Positions 53,334 to 63,902 of a stretch of DNA of 64,000 bases are shown here, piece by piece. Under the pieces are notes generated by a model that saw only the letters and a program-made list of their open reading frames with translations, was not told where the DNA came from and searched no databases. The DNA is from Choristoneura fumiferana (lineage: Eukaryota > Arthropoda > Insecta > Lepidoptera > Tortricidae), in contig NC_133490.1 of assembly GCF_025370935.1 (NCBI RefSeq), forward strand, positions 11,547,604 through 11,611,603, in the 5' to 3' direction. How positions within the stretch are numbered: position 1 is the stretch's first letter; each line of letters opens with the position of its first letter. The position numbers were made by a program, and so were the translations under genes.

Positions 53334-53395
53334 CGTTTTCTGAGTAGGTACTTCCGTCTCCACGTGTTCCTTTCACTTTGAGTCCACACTCACAA
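53334..53395 (-). CDS. Candidate exon (62 nt), unknown product
   Basis: Acceptor CTCTTTTTAAATTGCGGCAG and donor GTAAGC bound 62 bases, phase 2 in and phase 1 out. The fully open frame encodes CECGLKVKGTRGDGSTYSEN, a Cys-x-Cys stretch followed by a polar loop, as in extracellular modules. No neighbour exon was found nearby on this strand, so it is a lone candidate. It could be a fragment of a long-intron gene or chance. Confidence 0.3.
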
Positions 53396-53976
53396 CTGCC
53401 GCAATTTAAAAAGAGAAGGTAACGTTAAATGCATCTGATTCACTTGTTCACGGAATGACTAAACTGACAAAAATGTACCACTCATACGTTTAGTCATTTT
53501 GGTATCTCGAGCACACTTCATCTTTTGACTTTAAGTCTTTCCCTACTGGAAATATGGCCGAGCTTTGATCCTCACTGAGTTGTATACTTGATTAGTAAAA
53601 CATAAACCATTACGCTAAAGCTCTATTTATTTTTAAAAGCACGTTTTATCAGCTTTTTGTTTTGGCAGCGGCAGCTCGCGGATAAAAAATGTTTTTTTTT
53701 TATTTGTTGGTTATTTTTAATGGAGAATGTGATTCGTTTGGTCGATCGGAAGTTTTCGGCGAAAATAGACCGCGCGTGGCGCGCGCGCAGCGGCGGTGGT
53801 GATGGGGAGCGAAAACTATCTGTATCGATATAATAATTTACATGAATTACACTGACATACTGCATAAAGATTTTCCGTCGTATTTTGTCGAAAAAGTTCG
53901 TATTTATCATGCCCTCTCAGCTGGCTTATCCATCGTACAGCCGTACGTTTTTCATTTTGACATTAGACACTATAAC

Positions 53977-54113
53977 CTCCTGTTTCACCATCCATTGATT
54001 CAATTCATCCGACGGATAAAAAGTGATGCCGTCTCTGTTTCTTTTGTTCGAATAGACGGAGACGGCATCACATTTATCCGTGAAATAAAATTAGACAATG
54101 GGTGGTGAAACAT
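53977..54113. mobile_element. MITE, CCTGTTTCACCATCCATTGA family (copy 1)
   Basis: CTGTTTCACCATCCATTGAT faces ATGGGTGGTGAAACAT, with an inner pair GATGCCGTCTC / GAGACGGCATC. Confidence 0.72.
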
Positions 54114-55514
54114 AATAATAAATTTCAATATTAATAAATTATGAAAATGTCACTCATTTATACAATAATTGATTGACACTTCTGGTGCCGTATTCTAATT
54201 AAGAGCTGACCTAATGAAGACCATTCGACTACGTCTATATATAGTATTTTATAACTCTTTATTGTACATAGAACACATGAAAGTAACTCTACACAAGAAA
54301 AAGAGATCTACAAAGGTGAACTTATCTCAAAACGGATCTCTTATAGTTAACTTTTGATAGGACAGTCAGAAGCCAGACTAAATGATTTGGTACCTATGGT
54401 AAATATGTAGTAAGAATAGTACAATAGTATTTTCACCATAGATTTTTTTAATTTAATTTGAGTTCAGTTATAATAATAATAATTAAACATAAGTAAACTG
54501 CTCGTAACACTTAATTTTAGGTAAGTACTTAATTGTTTTTACCGGGGAAAGCTAATTCGTTCCAGGGGAGGGAGGTTGTGCAGGAATATATGTACGTATG
54601 TGTGCTGGTCATCTTTTCATTATTTTTTTAACTGTTCAACGGAACAGTCAGTCAGGTCAGTCATTAACGAATGACTTGTGTGGTATCATTTTCGTACATA
54701 AAAGAGATATTAATCCAGAATTTTTATCTTAATACTCGATTTTTGCTTCGCCATTTCGCCATCAAGTCCGATCTCTTTTAAAAAAAAAATTGTTTCGTTT
54801 CGATATTTTTTACACTGACTCAAATTTCGTGGGTCGATTTAGATTTATCGATAAAATTCCATCGACACTGTCACCGCAACGCAGCGTGATATATGAACTC
54901 CGGGAATGCCGGCGATTGCCCACGCGCAGTGCCAACTGTCTTTGCCAGCTGATTCCCTAAGACTTCCGGTTCCGTTCTTAGTTAGGGTCAATATCAAGTT
55001 GTGACATCTTAACTGAAGTACCTGGGCAACTGTGCCTTGCTCAGAGTTTTTTTTTTTGGTAAAAACTTGATTACTTGATTTCCTAGAGGTAAAGACCAAG
55101 CAAGATCGATTGTTCGCCCCCGAAAACCTTCATATGTCAAATGCCATGAACACACTACTCTCGTGTTGTAGGTGTCCATGGGCGGCGGTGATTGCTTCTC
55201 ATCAGGTTATCGGCACGCTCGTTTCCTCCTGTTGTTGAAAAAACCGTGAGAACTGTTTATGATATCTGAGAAATGAATACCTACAGAATGTCCGGAATAT
55301 CAATGTTAGAACTTTAGGAAGTGATACACTGAAGTATTAGGAAGTGTTTAATGTCTTAAGTCAAAACGTCTAATTTTTTGATATAATTTATGTGTAGCTA
55401 CATAAAAAATAGACGGATAACAACTGATGGAAAACAGGGGGCAGGGGGATTAAATAAATATTTGACATGATCATGAATATAACTAGAAAACAATAATAAT
55501 CTGTTTCTAAAACA
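54114..55514. other. Intergenic with repeat tails
   Basis: A LINE-like tail at 54250-54350 (ACTCTTTATTGTACATAG) and a stretch resembling the poly-A retroposon end at 55165-55230 (CATGGGCGGCGGTGATTGC). A minus frame at 54845-55099 has no supporting context. Confidence 0.4.
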
Positions 55515-55655
55515 AGGTGCTGGCTGAAAATCAGCGCTGGAGTGTATAGCCAGTGTCCTATTCACAACCGCAATGACACATACTTTCCTACGTGTTGTCT
55601 ATACTATTGTTGTGTCTTGTGTTGTGAATAAATGTATTTTCTTTCTTTCTTTAAA
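55515..55655 (+). mobile_element. Retroposon with AAATCAGCGCTGG head, (TTTC)n tail
   Basis: GGCTGAAAATCAGCGCTGGA ... GTGAATAAATGTATTTTCTTT; close to 26760-26960. Confidence 0.65.
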
Positions 55656-56734
55656 ATTTATATGAAAGATACAATTTCAATATGAAATCATCTGATATGA
55701 TGATGATTAAATCTCGTTTACTGCCGGCATAAAATGTGTTCGAAAGCAGTTTCATTCAGTCAACAAGAGTTACGCAACGGCTAGGGTTAACAGATCAAGA
55801 GCTCTATTTTTGGTTTTATCCGTAGCCATAACTCTCGTACAGTCTGCTGTTAATTTATTTTTAAGTCAGACGTCTACTTCGTAGGCCATGGGGTTCCTGG
55901 GAGCGTCAAAGTTCGCATACTCTTCGCTAGTCATACCGTAATTTTGGTCCGAATCATCGTTTGTCATACTTTTTTTCCCACTGAAACCCACCCACAGTTT
56001 TCTGAAATTTTTAAATGGTCATCCTGTAGAAAACTGTAGGTTAGGTTAGATTTGTTTTATAACAATTCTGAACAACTATTGGATTCAGAAAAAAAAGAGT
56101 TATGAGAAACGATCATTCTGACAAACATACATTCGGACTTTGAACAAGTAGGGACGCATTTATTACAGCCCTAATACTTCATTAGATTTTGCTCGCATAT
56201 TACGAACCCTGATTATGACTTTCAACTATTATAATTATGAGCCGATATGGACCCGTGGGACGTAAAATAAGCCGGAATATACGCAATGATCATCAACGTT
56301 TTACAAAACAATTAAATCAAATTTTATCATTTAAAGACTAAGAAATCTGGCCGTCTTCAAAACAAGAGTGAATGGGTCAGTAGCATGTATCCCGCCCGGG
56401 GCGGAAGAGAATTTTGCCGCCCTCTTGTTTAGGTTTTAGAAAAACACAGTGCCTATACAAGATATCAATACAAACCAATCAAAAACTCCATTCAATTATA
56501 GAAAAGGGATTCCCTGATTTCGTAACAGTATAGAAAATTTTGTGTGTGCTCATTCTAAAGGTTACTGTCCAAATCGTAGGTGCGAAGAAATTGTGAAATA
56601 TATTATTATTTAGATATTGTTCAGCATATATTATTTATTATGGAATTTTGCCCTCAAAATTGCGGAAACTACGCTACGCCACTGGAATGTTAATTTGATA
56701 GGCAAGTGTGCTCCATCTCAGTTCACATTCTGCG
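55656..56734. other. Intergenic, nothing recognised
   Basis: No gene or clear repeat ends. Confidence 0.4.
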
Positions 56735-57270
56735 CAGTTAAAAATAAAGTTGTGTTAAATACTTGTGACGTCCTGGGGGGTGAACGTCCTTCACGTCCGT
56801 AGGTGTAAACCTTTAAAATCCCTACACGTGCCCCCTGGGTGGTGCCAATCGAAGGACAACGCCGAGCACGGGCGGCGGTTAAGTAACCCGACCAGGTTGA
56901 CACAAGCCTAGGAAACGGAAATATTTCCTGAAAGTGTGAAACCCGCCAAGACGTGTGGCCGACGTGGTGGGTATCGGGCTAAGAACCTCCAACCATGAAC
57001 AGTTACAGCAGGACCGGTCTGGAAGAGAGAGACGGACAGTCGATCCGGGTGGAGAAAGGCTGGAGAGGCGTATGCCCAACGGTGGGCGAAAACGCGCTGA
57101 AGAAGAAGAAGTAAATCTGTTTAAAAAATATACCTCGTTGAGTCTCTTGCCGGATTCTTCTCAACAGAGGTTTTTCCGAACCGGTGGTAGATTTTTTTTT
57201 GACATTCATAAGTGCTTGTTATAGCCTAAATTGAATAAAGATATTTTGACTTTGACTTTGGCTTTGAAAT
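56735..57270 (+). mobile_element. LINE 3' UTR interrupted by another retroposon
   Basis: AAAATAAAGTTGTGTTAAAT and, after the interruption, AAATCTGTTTAAAAAATATA ... GAATAAAGATATTTTGACTT are contiguous in the copy at 10745-10925. Confidence 0.75.
56769..57111 (+). mobile_element. Retroposon with (GAA)n tail inside the LINE tail
   Basis: GC-rich body CGTCCTGGGGGGTGAACGTC ... GTATGCCCAACGGTGGGCGA ending GCTGAAGAAGAAGAAG. A SINE or short LINE end of a different family. Confidence 0.65.
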
Positions 57271-57415
57271 CTTCGCTTACCATTAGGCGTGATTGAGATC
57301 AAACGCAAGCCTATAATTCTGTATAAAATTTTAAAATGAAGTTCAAAACATATGAAGAACAAGAAATTCGTGTACTCACGCGCACCAGCCCAGGTCTAAA
57401 ATAGAGAAACAATGT

Positions 57416-57580
57416 ACTAGGAACCAGACTGTTAGGTTGTTTAATAAACTTCCTGTTGAGCTGAAGAGTACGAGTATCGTACCATATAATATTTTTAAAG
57501 ATAAGTTAAAACAATTTTTATTGAGAGGAAATTTTACAGTATTGACGAAATATTTGATGAAATGTATAGATAGAGTATAA
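57416..57580 (+). pseudogene. LINE reverse-transcriptase C-terminal fragment
   Basis: About 55 codons encoding TVRLFNKLPVELKSTSIVPY then FKDKLKQFLL, the same type of RT C-terminus as at 10491 (FYNKIPKNI). Stop at 57578-57580. 5'-truncated, no catalytic part. Confidence 0.65.
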
Positions 57581-58075
57581 CTGTTGGATATATTTTATTT
57601 TATTTTCTTGTTAGCTGTAAGACATTCAAACACAATCATGTATTGTTTAATGAATAAATGATGTTTAAAGACTATAAAAAAAATGCAGGCAACTGTACTG
57701 TTATGAGAGAGCACAGCGGTCCATGTGGCCCATTGAAGCACCGACTCTGTTTCTAACGCCTGCTAACGTAAACGATAAACGTTTTATACGGTTGCTTGCC
57801 GTACAACGTACCTTTTAGCATTACTCATCACTAGCAACCATGGGCATCGCCAGGGGGAAGCAGGGAGGAACAGCTGCCCCCCACTAGAGATTCGACTGTA
57901 CGTCGAAACCGAAACACGAATGAGTTCACTTGCCCACCTCCCCCCTCTGGGCCATCGGCTGCCGACGTCCGTGCTAACAACCATCGGTATTGAAAAACTA
58001 CGTGGAACACACGCCTGTTAACGCACTCTTAAATTTCCCATTGACCTTTAGAGGCCGGGGGAGAAGTAGAAATAA

Positions 58076-58620
58076 AAACCGGCCAAGAGCGTGTCGGACA
58101 CGCCTAAGATAGGATTCCGTAGCCGTTACGAAAAAATCAAGTACTTAATATTATTCTAAGAATTTTACATTTTGTATGGAATCTCCAAGTTTATATTTTA
58201 TATCTTAGGCAACTTAGCTGTTATAGTTTCCTGGTAAGTTTGATATACTTATCTACTATTATTATGAATTAAGAAAATAAACAAACATTACTTTAGGTTT
58301 AGAGAAGGGGGGGGGGGGACGCTCGATTTTAATGAAAATTTGCACTTTAAATTCGAATATTTCCCAAACAGATCACTCAATCGAAAAATCGTCTTGCCAA
58401 GCCCCAAAATGAATTAAAAAGACCTATCCAACGATACCCCACACTATAGGGTTAGTCGAGAAAAAAATACCCCACTTAACGTCTATGGGAGAAGCTTAAA
58501 AAAAATCTTTTTGCTTTGTTTTCCTACTATTTGTCTGCGTACTTGCTACATTATCGTGCAAAATTACAGCTTTCTAGCAACTTTCTGATGGTCTCTGAGC
58601 AAATAACTTATAATATAAAC
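58076..58620 (+). mobile_element. GGTTCCGTAGCC-family repeat, diverged copy
   Basis: CGGCCAAGAGCGTGTCGGAC ... TTACAGCTTTCTAGCAACTT; 3' end lost. Contains a G-run GGGGGGGGGGACGCTCG. Confidence 0.72.
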
Positions 58621-58961
58621 ATTAGTTCACGGTAGATAGGCGGTCTATCGCTTGCGATTCTTCCAGACAACCTTTGTACATTCTATGTTACATAGGTGCG
58701 GAAACAGAACTAAAAACAAATCCATAATATTAAAATAAATACATGCCTATATCATAGCAATACTGAAAATAACTCTCAGCAAACAAGCCGTAATGGAGGA
58801 TAAGAAATTGGACACAGAAACTGAGGACAGAGCTGAAGGCAGTGTCGTGAGCCTTGACTACAATAAGCAACTATAACCATGTCCCGTCCAAGTAAACGCA
58901 CAAATCGCAGAAGGAGTCCCGACTCCGAAACTGTTAAAAGTTTAAGTTACAGAACAGAGTT

Positions 58962-59107
58962 TTAGGGCCTGTTTCACCATCCATTGATTAGTGTTAACTG
59001 ACGGTTAAATTTAATGCCGTCTCCCGTCTATTCGAACAAACAAATAGAGACAGCATCACATTTAACCGTCAGTTAACACTAATCAATGGATGGTGAACAG
59101 GCCCTTA
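58962..59107. mobile_element. MITE, CCTGTTTCACCATCCATTGA family (copy 2)
   Basis: AGGGCCTGTTTCACCATCCA faces TGGATGGTGAACAGGCCCTT. The arms continue about 50 bases (TTAGTGTTAACTGACGGTTA). Related to 53977-54113. Confidence 0.82.
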
Positions 59108-59251
59108 GAGTACCTACGAGTATACTAGGCTTTTGTTTTTTCCTCTTTGGTTATTGGTTACTAAAGGTTTTATAAGGCAGTCGGGTTGTTGATTTATTAA
59201 ATATTTTTTTACAATCTCTCCTTCTTAACAAAAATAAAAAAGGTTTAATTG

Positions 59252-59529
59252 TTTTTTTTTCATTCGACTGGATGGCAAACGAGCAAGTGGGTCTCCTGAT
59301 GGTAAGAGATCACCACCGCCCATAAACATCTGCAACACCAGGGGTATTGCAGACGCGTTGCCAACCTAGAGGCTTAAGATGGGATACCTCACGTGCCAGT
59401 AATTTCACCGGCTGTCTTACTCTCCACGCCGAAACACAACAGTGCAAGCACTGCTGCTTCACGGCAGGATTAGCGAGCAAGATGGTGGTAGCAATCCGGG
59501 TGGATCTTGCACAAGATCCTACCACCTGC
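59252..59529 (-). mobile_element. Poly-A retroposon, ~280-bp family (copy 7)
   Basis: T-run, CATTCGACTGGATGGCAAAC ... CCTACCACCTGCA. Confidence 0.88.
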
Positions 59530-60011
59530 ATTGATGGAGTATTTACTTCATCCTTTACAGCTCGTCATACTCTATTTGTATTTTATTCGTTTACAACATA
59601 AGTAAGGAACCGTCTATCTGTTCTCAACCATGGCCCAGGACGCGGGCGTCCGCGACCGCCCTCCCGACACCCACCTCGCACTGCACACAATTCCAGAAAG
59701 TTGACGAGTTTAAAGGTTTCATCCTTTCACAAAAAAGAGCTGACAAAATTCAATTTAACTCCACACTGGCTTTCAACTCTGAACTCTACGTTTATAAAAG
59801 CGAAATTCCACAACAAATATAAAAGTTTGAGAGAATACTTTTTGCAGTGCACTAAAACCTTTTTAAGCCGAACACTACTTAACTTTTTCTAAAACTGGCC
59901 AGCGACAGATTCAAACCGGTTCTTTTTGACGACTTATCAAAATCTTCCGTCAAACCACACACCCAAAAAAACACAATTTAACAATATAAAATCCCTCAAG
60001 ATCGAGCATAG
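59530..60011 (+). promoter_or_regulatory. Upstream region and 5' UTR exon end of peptide gene 1
   Basis: A TATAAAAT box at 59985-59992 and a strong donor (GCATAG then GTGAGTATC) at 60011/60012. A short GC-rich frame with perfect ATG context (ACCATGG, 59630) ends after 24 codons and may be chance. The TATA lies only ~26 bases before the donor, so the true start site is uncertain. Confidence 0.35.
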
Positions 60012-60094
60012 GTGAGTATCGCAGCTAGCTGTAGCGAGGAATTTGACCTGAACCAATCAAAGTAGGGTTATGTTAGGTAGGGGTCCGATTTCAG
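60012..60094 (+). other. Predicted 83-nt intron of peptide gene 1
   Basis: GTGAGTATC start and GGTCCGATTTCAG end, a typical small insect intron. Confidence 0.55.
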
Positions 60095-60131
60095 GGTCTC
60101 CTGGATTTGCCGACATGTAGTTTCGGCTACC

Positions 60132-60233
60132 ATGGATCTGGTGCGAACTGCTTTCCTGGTGAAACTCATTGCATTGCTGGTTGTTGCGAGCTGCGGACAT
60201 CACAGATGTTTAAGACAGACTCTAGCTTCCTGA
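60132..60233 (+). CDS. Putative small secreted peptide 1 (33 aa)
   Basis: ATG in good context (TACCATGG) 37 bases after a splice acceptor. Residues 8-20 are strongly hydrophobic (FLVKLIALLVVAS), a signal-peptide-like core after a basic start (MDLVR). The remainder is only CGHHRCLRQTLAS, with two cysteines. A strong donor (AAACG GTGAGTTC) follows the stop by 22 bases, and an AATAAA follows at about 60390. An alternative frame over the same exon is open throughout with six cysteines (NCFPGETHCIAGCC) but has no start and would be stopped by the upstream exon. Either the short peptide or a product of the other frame may be real. No known family recognised. Confidence 0.42.
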   Translation: MDLVRTAFLVKLIALLVVASCGHHRCLRQTLAS

Positions 60234-61218
60234 CGCCTTGCCCAGACTGAAAACGGTGAGTTCTGGCTTCTATTTTGACAGTAACACGCTAACAGTGATT
60301 TGTCTTCAATTAATTTTGCAATTCAATTAGAACCAAAACACTTAGATTAGTTCGTAACTGCTTGCCCCTTCAAAAATACGGTTTTAAAATAAACATGAAT
60401 AATTTTAATTTAAGTATATTTGAGGTTTGGTGTGACCTTTTATACTGAGGTGAAAGTAATTACTTGAACTCGATTATCTAACTTGAATGTACCAAAAATA
60501 AATAAATAAACTTTTGACCGGACTAGGTAAATAATCTAAGGATTGGCTAATGCTTTTAGAGTCGAACATTAAGAAACCTCGCACCCCTTTGTCTCAAAGT
60601 TATAAACCGCTACCAGTATAAGTATTGTCACTCCCTATTACCACCACTGGTAGACTGGTAGGCGATTATAGCGCGAGTGTCGAAGCTGTAGCGAAGCAAA
60701 TATTAACTACGAAGGGTATCTGTTCATTTCGCAACTAACTTTTGGCAACCTGATTCATTTCGCAACTTTTCATTACGCATACTCTAAAATTGTAAATTTT
60801 CAGGATTTATTTCAGGGCCATCGTGTAGAACCCTTTAGGTTAGGTTAGTTGTTATAAAAATCTTAAATATTTACAGTTTCAGAAATATTAAGCAGTTGCA
60901 AAATTGAATCAAGGTTGCCAAACGTTAGTTGCGAAACATTAGTGAACCCTTAAGTAGTTCTCTACCCCGTAGTAAGCTCCGGGGAGCTGGGACATGCAGC
61001 TAAGTTTTTTGGCTAGTCAGAGTCCGGCATTGTCTGGACCCTCGCTTCCATTCGTCCATAAGATTTTCCCGACTGCAAACCGCCCTATAAACACCTCATA
61101 TAAAATTAAAAACCTAAACAAGAAGTAACCAAAATACATGTCTTGAGCCTTAAGACGATTCGACCAAAAAAACGTTGCGCTACTGAGCTTTGATTTGATC
61201 TACCGTTTGTATTGTTGC
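60234..61218. other. 3' region of peptide gene 1 and spacer
   Basis: AATAAA at about 60388, two CCTAA-type words, otherwise unannotated AT-rich DNA. Two TATAAA-like words at 61085 and 61098 precede peptide gene 2. Confidence 0.4.
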
Positions 61219-61220
61219 AG
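61219..61220 (+). other. 3' splice site before peptide 2
   Basis: AG of TTTGTATTGTTGCAG; the coding exon begins CTCCTCACAATGG. Confidence 0.55.
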
Positions 61221-61229
61221 CTCCTCACA

Positions 61230-61367
61230 ATGGCTAAACTCAATCACAACTTATACGTGTTCCTCTTGGCCTTCATTTCTGTGGCCATCATTTTATGCTG
61301 TGGCGGTGGCAAGAAGATACCGTGTACAGGCAAAGCGCCGTGCCGCCGCGGCCCTTACCGAAACTAA
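61230..61367 (+). CDS. Putative small secreted peptide 2 (45 aa), Cys/Lys/Pro tail
   Basis: ATG nine bases after a consensus acceptor (TTTGTATTGTTGCAG). Residues 8-22 are hydrophobic (LYVFLLAFISVAIIL), then CCGGGKKIPCTGKAPCRRG and PYRN. The mature part would be basic, with four cysteines. The tail KK-x-x-C-x-G-K-x-P resembles that of peptide 3, so the two are probably paralogues. An AATAAA lies about 195 bases after the stop. Size and make-up fit a secreted cationic peptide (antimicrobial, toxin-like or signalling); no family is recognised and function is unknown. Confidence 0.55.
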   Translation: MAKLNHNLYVFLLAFISVAIILCCGGGKKIPCTGKAPCRRGPYRN

Positions 61368-61559
61368 AGCTAATTTAACCTTATCAATGTTTTAACCTTT
61401 TCAATTACATATTTAACCTTACCAAAATCGCTCACGCTTACACGCTTACTAACAGCAAACTCTCCATCGTTATTCTCGATCGCGAATAATGACGATAAAA
61501 TGTAAAATATTTATCCACATAATTCACATGTAAATTCTTTGATAAGTCATAAAATGTGC

Positions 61560-61566
61560 CAATAAA
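61560..61566 (+). terminator. AATAAA polyadenylation signal of peptide gene 2
   Basis: CCAATAAAAATATG about 195 bases beyond the stop. Confidence 0.45.
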
Positions 61567-61768
61567 AATATGTAAAATTAACACACTCTTTGATTTAACG
61601 TAGTGTTTAGAAATTCTGCGCGAAAAGTATTGGTTTGGGTCAAATTCCACCTCGTATGTTGTTAGTTTTAACCTTTGTTTTTTAGTTTTAGTTTAGCTTG
61701 TAAGTTGGTGGAACGACTCAAATCATTATTTTTCGTTGCAGGACAAGCGCGTGGAGACATGGCAGTGG

Positions 61769-61828
61769 TATTTAAATAATTAGCGAAACAAACGGGGCAG
61801 CGAAAATAAATCTGCGACAGTTCGACTT
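61769..61828 (+). promoter_or_regulatory. Candidate promoter and first exon of peptide gene 3
   Basis: TATTTAAATA at 61769-61778, then a donor TTCGACTT GTGAGTACC at 61828. Spacing allows a ~28-nt leader exon. The inferred intron (~765 nt) contains a dispersed repeat. Confidence 0.35.
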
Positions 61829-61892
61829 GTGAGTACCTACCTACCTTTATTTTTTTAGTTATAACCAAAGGTCGGAAAACATGTGCCATTTT

Positions 61893-62135
61893 TAACCCCG
61901 GACGCAAAGAGGGGTGCTATATTATAAGTTTCACCGCTATGTGTGTCTATCTGTCTGTCTGTGGCAGCGTAGCTCTTAAACGGGTGGACCAATTTGAATG
62001 CAGTTCTTTTTTGAAATCAGAATTTCCAGCGATGGTTCTTAGACATGTTTCATCAAAATTGTACAGCCGTTTTTGAGATATTGAACGTTGAAGTGACAAA
62101 GTCGGCGGTTTTCCAACTTTATGTTGGTTGTTATA
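61893..62135 (+). mobile_element. AACCCCGGACGCAAAGAGGGGTG repeat, copy
   Basis: TTTTTAACCCCGGACGCAAA, TCTGTCTGTCTGTGGCAGCG, CATCAAAATTGTACAGCCGT. Same family as 63311-63575. Confidence 0.72.
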
Positions 62136-62591
62136 AAAGCAAAATCCCTTTTTCGTACAGTGGAGATTAACAATGTTTTAATAATAGATAACCATAAACC
62201 GAACGGAATTTTTCGTCACATGTTTTTCAACCTTATGAATGGAATAATAATAAAGAAATAGATAATATGAAAACAAATTCAATAATTTGCTTGCTTTAGT
62301 AATAGTAGATAAGTAGTCTTTTAAAAAATAGTACAGAATATCTGACCAGATGCATGGACAGTTGAAGTCAAGATATCTTTATACTTTACTACCTTGTCGC
62401 TGTCACTTTTTGTCGAACTATTGTATAAAACTGTCAGAAGGCATACAGTGACAAGGTACTAAAGTTTAAAGATATTGTTGACCTCGACAGGACTTACTAC
62501 TTGAAGCAAAGTTGAATATTATAAATTCAAAGATAGCATTATTTTCCTAACGGAGCTGGCACTATGTTCTGTTGATATTCAACTTTGTTTC

Positions 62592-62593
62592 AG
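62592..62593 (+). other. 3' splice site before peptide 3
   Basis: AG of ACTTTGTTTCAG; the coding exon begins AGTATGAAG. Confidence 0.55.
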
Positions 62594-62596
62594 AGT

Positions 62597-62725
62597 ATGA
62601 AGCTGGATTGGGGCTGGCTGCTTCTGCTGCTAGCTGGTGTGCTGGTCAGCATTCTGGGGGGCGCTGAGGGTTGCCGTAAGAAGGTCATACACTGCGGGAA
62701 AAAGCCGAAGCCGCCTTGCAAATAA
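62597..62725 (+). CDS. Putative small secreted peptide 3 (42 aa), Cys/Lys/Pro tail
   Basis: ATG three bases after a consensus acceptor (CAACTTTGTTTCAG). The leader WGWLLLLLAGVLVSILGGAEG is a textbook signal peptide with likely cleavage after GGAEG or GGA. The mature part CRKKVIHCGKKPKPPCK is 17 residues with three cysteines and seven basic residues. Codon use is CTG-rich. The pattern C-x-KK-xx-x-C-x-KK-P mirrors peptide 2. The best of the four peptide genes. Likely a secreted cationic peptide of unknown function. Confidence 0.6.
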   Translation: MKLDWGWLLLLLAGVLVSILGGAEGCRKKVIHCGKKPKPPCK

Positions 62726-63310
62726 GTTTGCCCAAAGTACTGGATGTTAAAACTTTTAACCTTTCAACTCCCGCCGGCTACCGGGGAAGTCAGCGAAAAA
62801 AGTTCTGTCAACTCCCGCTGGCTCCTTGTAGAGCTGACTGTGTTCGAATTTATGTTTATTTGTGGCAGTACTTTTTCTTTTGGCAGTTCATTTGGTTAAA
62901 ATGTGATAATGGAGTGCATTTGGTGGCTGGCTGCTGTTTTTTCGTATTAAATTCATGGGCTGACACCTGATATAACTAAGCAAAAAGCATTGTCATGCAT
63001 TACTGGCAACGGAAACATGCTTATTGAAATAACTTTGCAAACTCGCTGGAGCATTCGTGTTCAACCTTTGCCCAAGGCCGGGATGCCGAAAAGTTTCAAA
63101 GTCTGGTGTTAAACTTAACACTCCGGTCGTAACATCAAAATCAGATGACGTGAAACAAGCACACCACATCAAGCCAAGCCATGCACCCGCGAGACTTAGC
63201 GGAGCCCAGTCGCTACCTCTTGACAAAGTGGTCGAGATCGTCCATTGAAGATTTAGTAAATCTTCATGCGGATTAATTTTTAAATTGACCAAACACCATC
63301 GAGCAAACCA
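62726..63310. other. 3' region of peptide gene 3 and spacer
   Basis: Near-repeated CAACTCCCGCCGGCT / CAACTCCCGCTGGCT at 62766 and 62810, an ATTAAA at 62946, and a repeat-like stretch at 63000-63250 with overlapping short frames on both strands. No further gene recognised. Confidence 0.4.
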
Positions 63311-63575
63311 TTTTTTAATCCCCAACGCAAAAAGAGGGGTGTTATAAGTTTGACCGCTATATGCGTCTGTCTGCCTGTGTGTCTGTCTGTCTGTCTGTGG
63401 CATCGTGGCTCTTAAACGGGTAGACCGATTTGAATGCGGTTTTTTTTATTTGAAAGCAGATTTTCTAGCAATGGTTCTTAGACATGTTTCATCAAAATCT
63501 GTCCAGCCGTTTTTGAGATATTGAACTTTGAAGTGACAAAGCCGGGGGTTTTCCAACTTTTTATTGATTAGGTTA
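63311..63575 (+). mobile_element. AATCCCCAACGCAAAAAGAGGGGTG repeat, copy
   Basis: TTTTTAATCCCCAACGCAAA, (GTCT)n, GTTCTTAGACATGTTTCATC, CCGGGGGTTTTCCAAC. Non-coding. Confidence 0.75.
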
Positions 63576-63902
63576 TATAGAGTCCAAACTAATGATCATA
63601 TTGATCATTATACCTACTCGCCGGTGCGATGGAGATACGATCATTAAATTATAGTATCATCAGACTAAGGACCTGCATTCGTATCATTATGATGAGGTTC
63701 CCGAACATTTTTTTTCTCATCTATAGACCACTTTGCTACATTACTACTAAGTATATTCCCAAAATGTCATTCTTTTAAGCCAACGTAGACGGACCCCGTC
63801 TGGTTTCCCGTGGACCCCTGGAGGTCCACCTGGACCGCTCTGTGAACCTCTGGTCTAGCTCTTCACTATTACAGTCCGTTGGTGTCTCCCAGGTGTGATG
63901 TC

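Noticed and set aside
53842..54108. Plus-strand 88-codon frame
   Set aside because: Its second half is a MITE; the first half lacks any support.
54845..55099. 84-codon minus frame
   Set aside because: No splice or start context; composition is explained by a locally GC-richer patch.
60132..60233. Reading peptide 1 as certain
   Set aside because: A competing six-cysteine frame covers the same exon, so it is kept only as a putative peptide.
62993..63403. 136-codon minus frame and 63-codon plus frame
   Set aside because: They overlap each other and a dispersed repeat with a (GTCT)n run.
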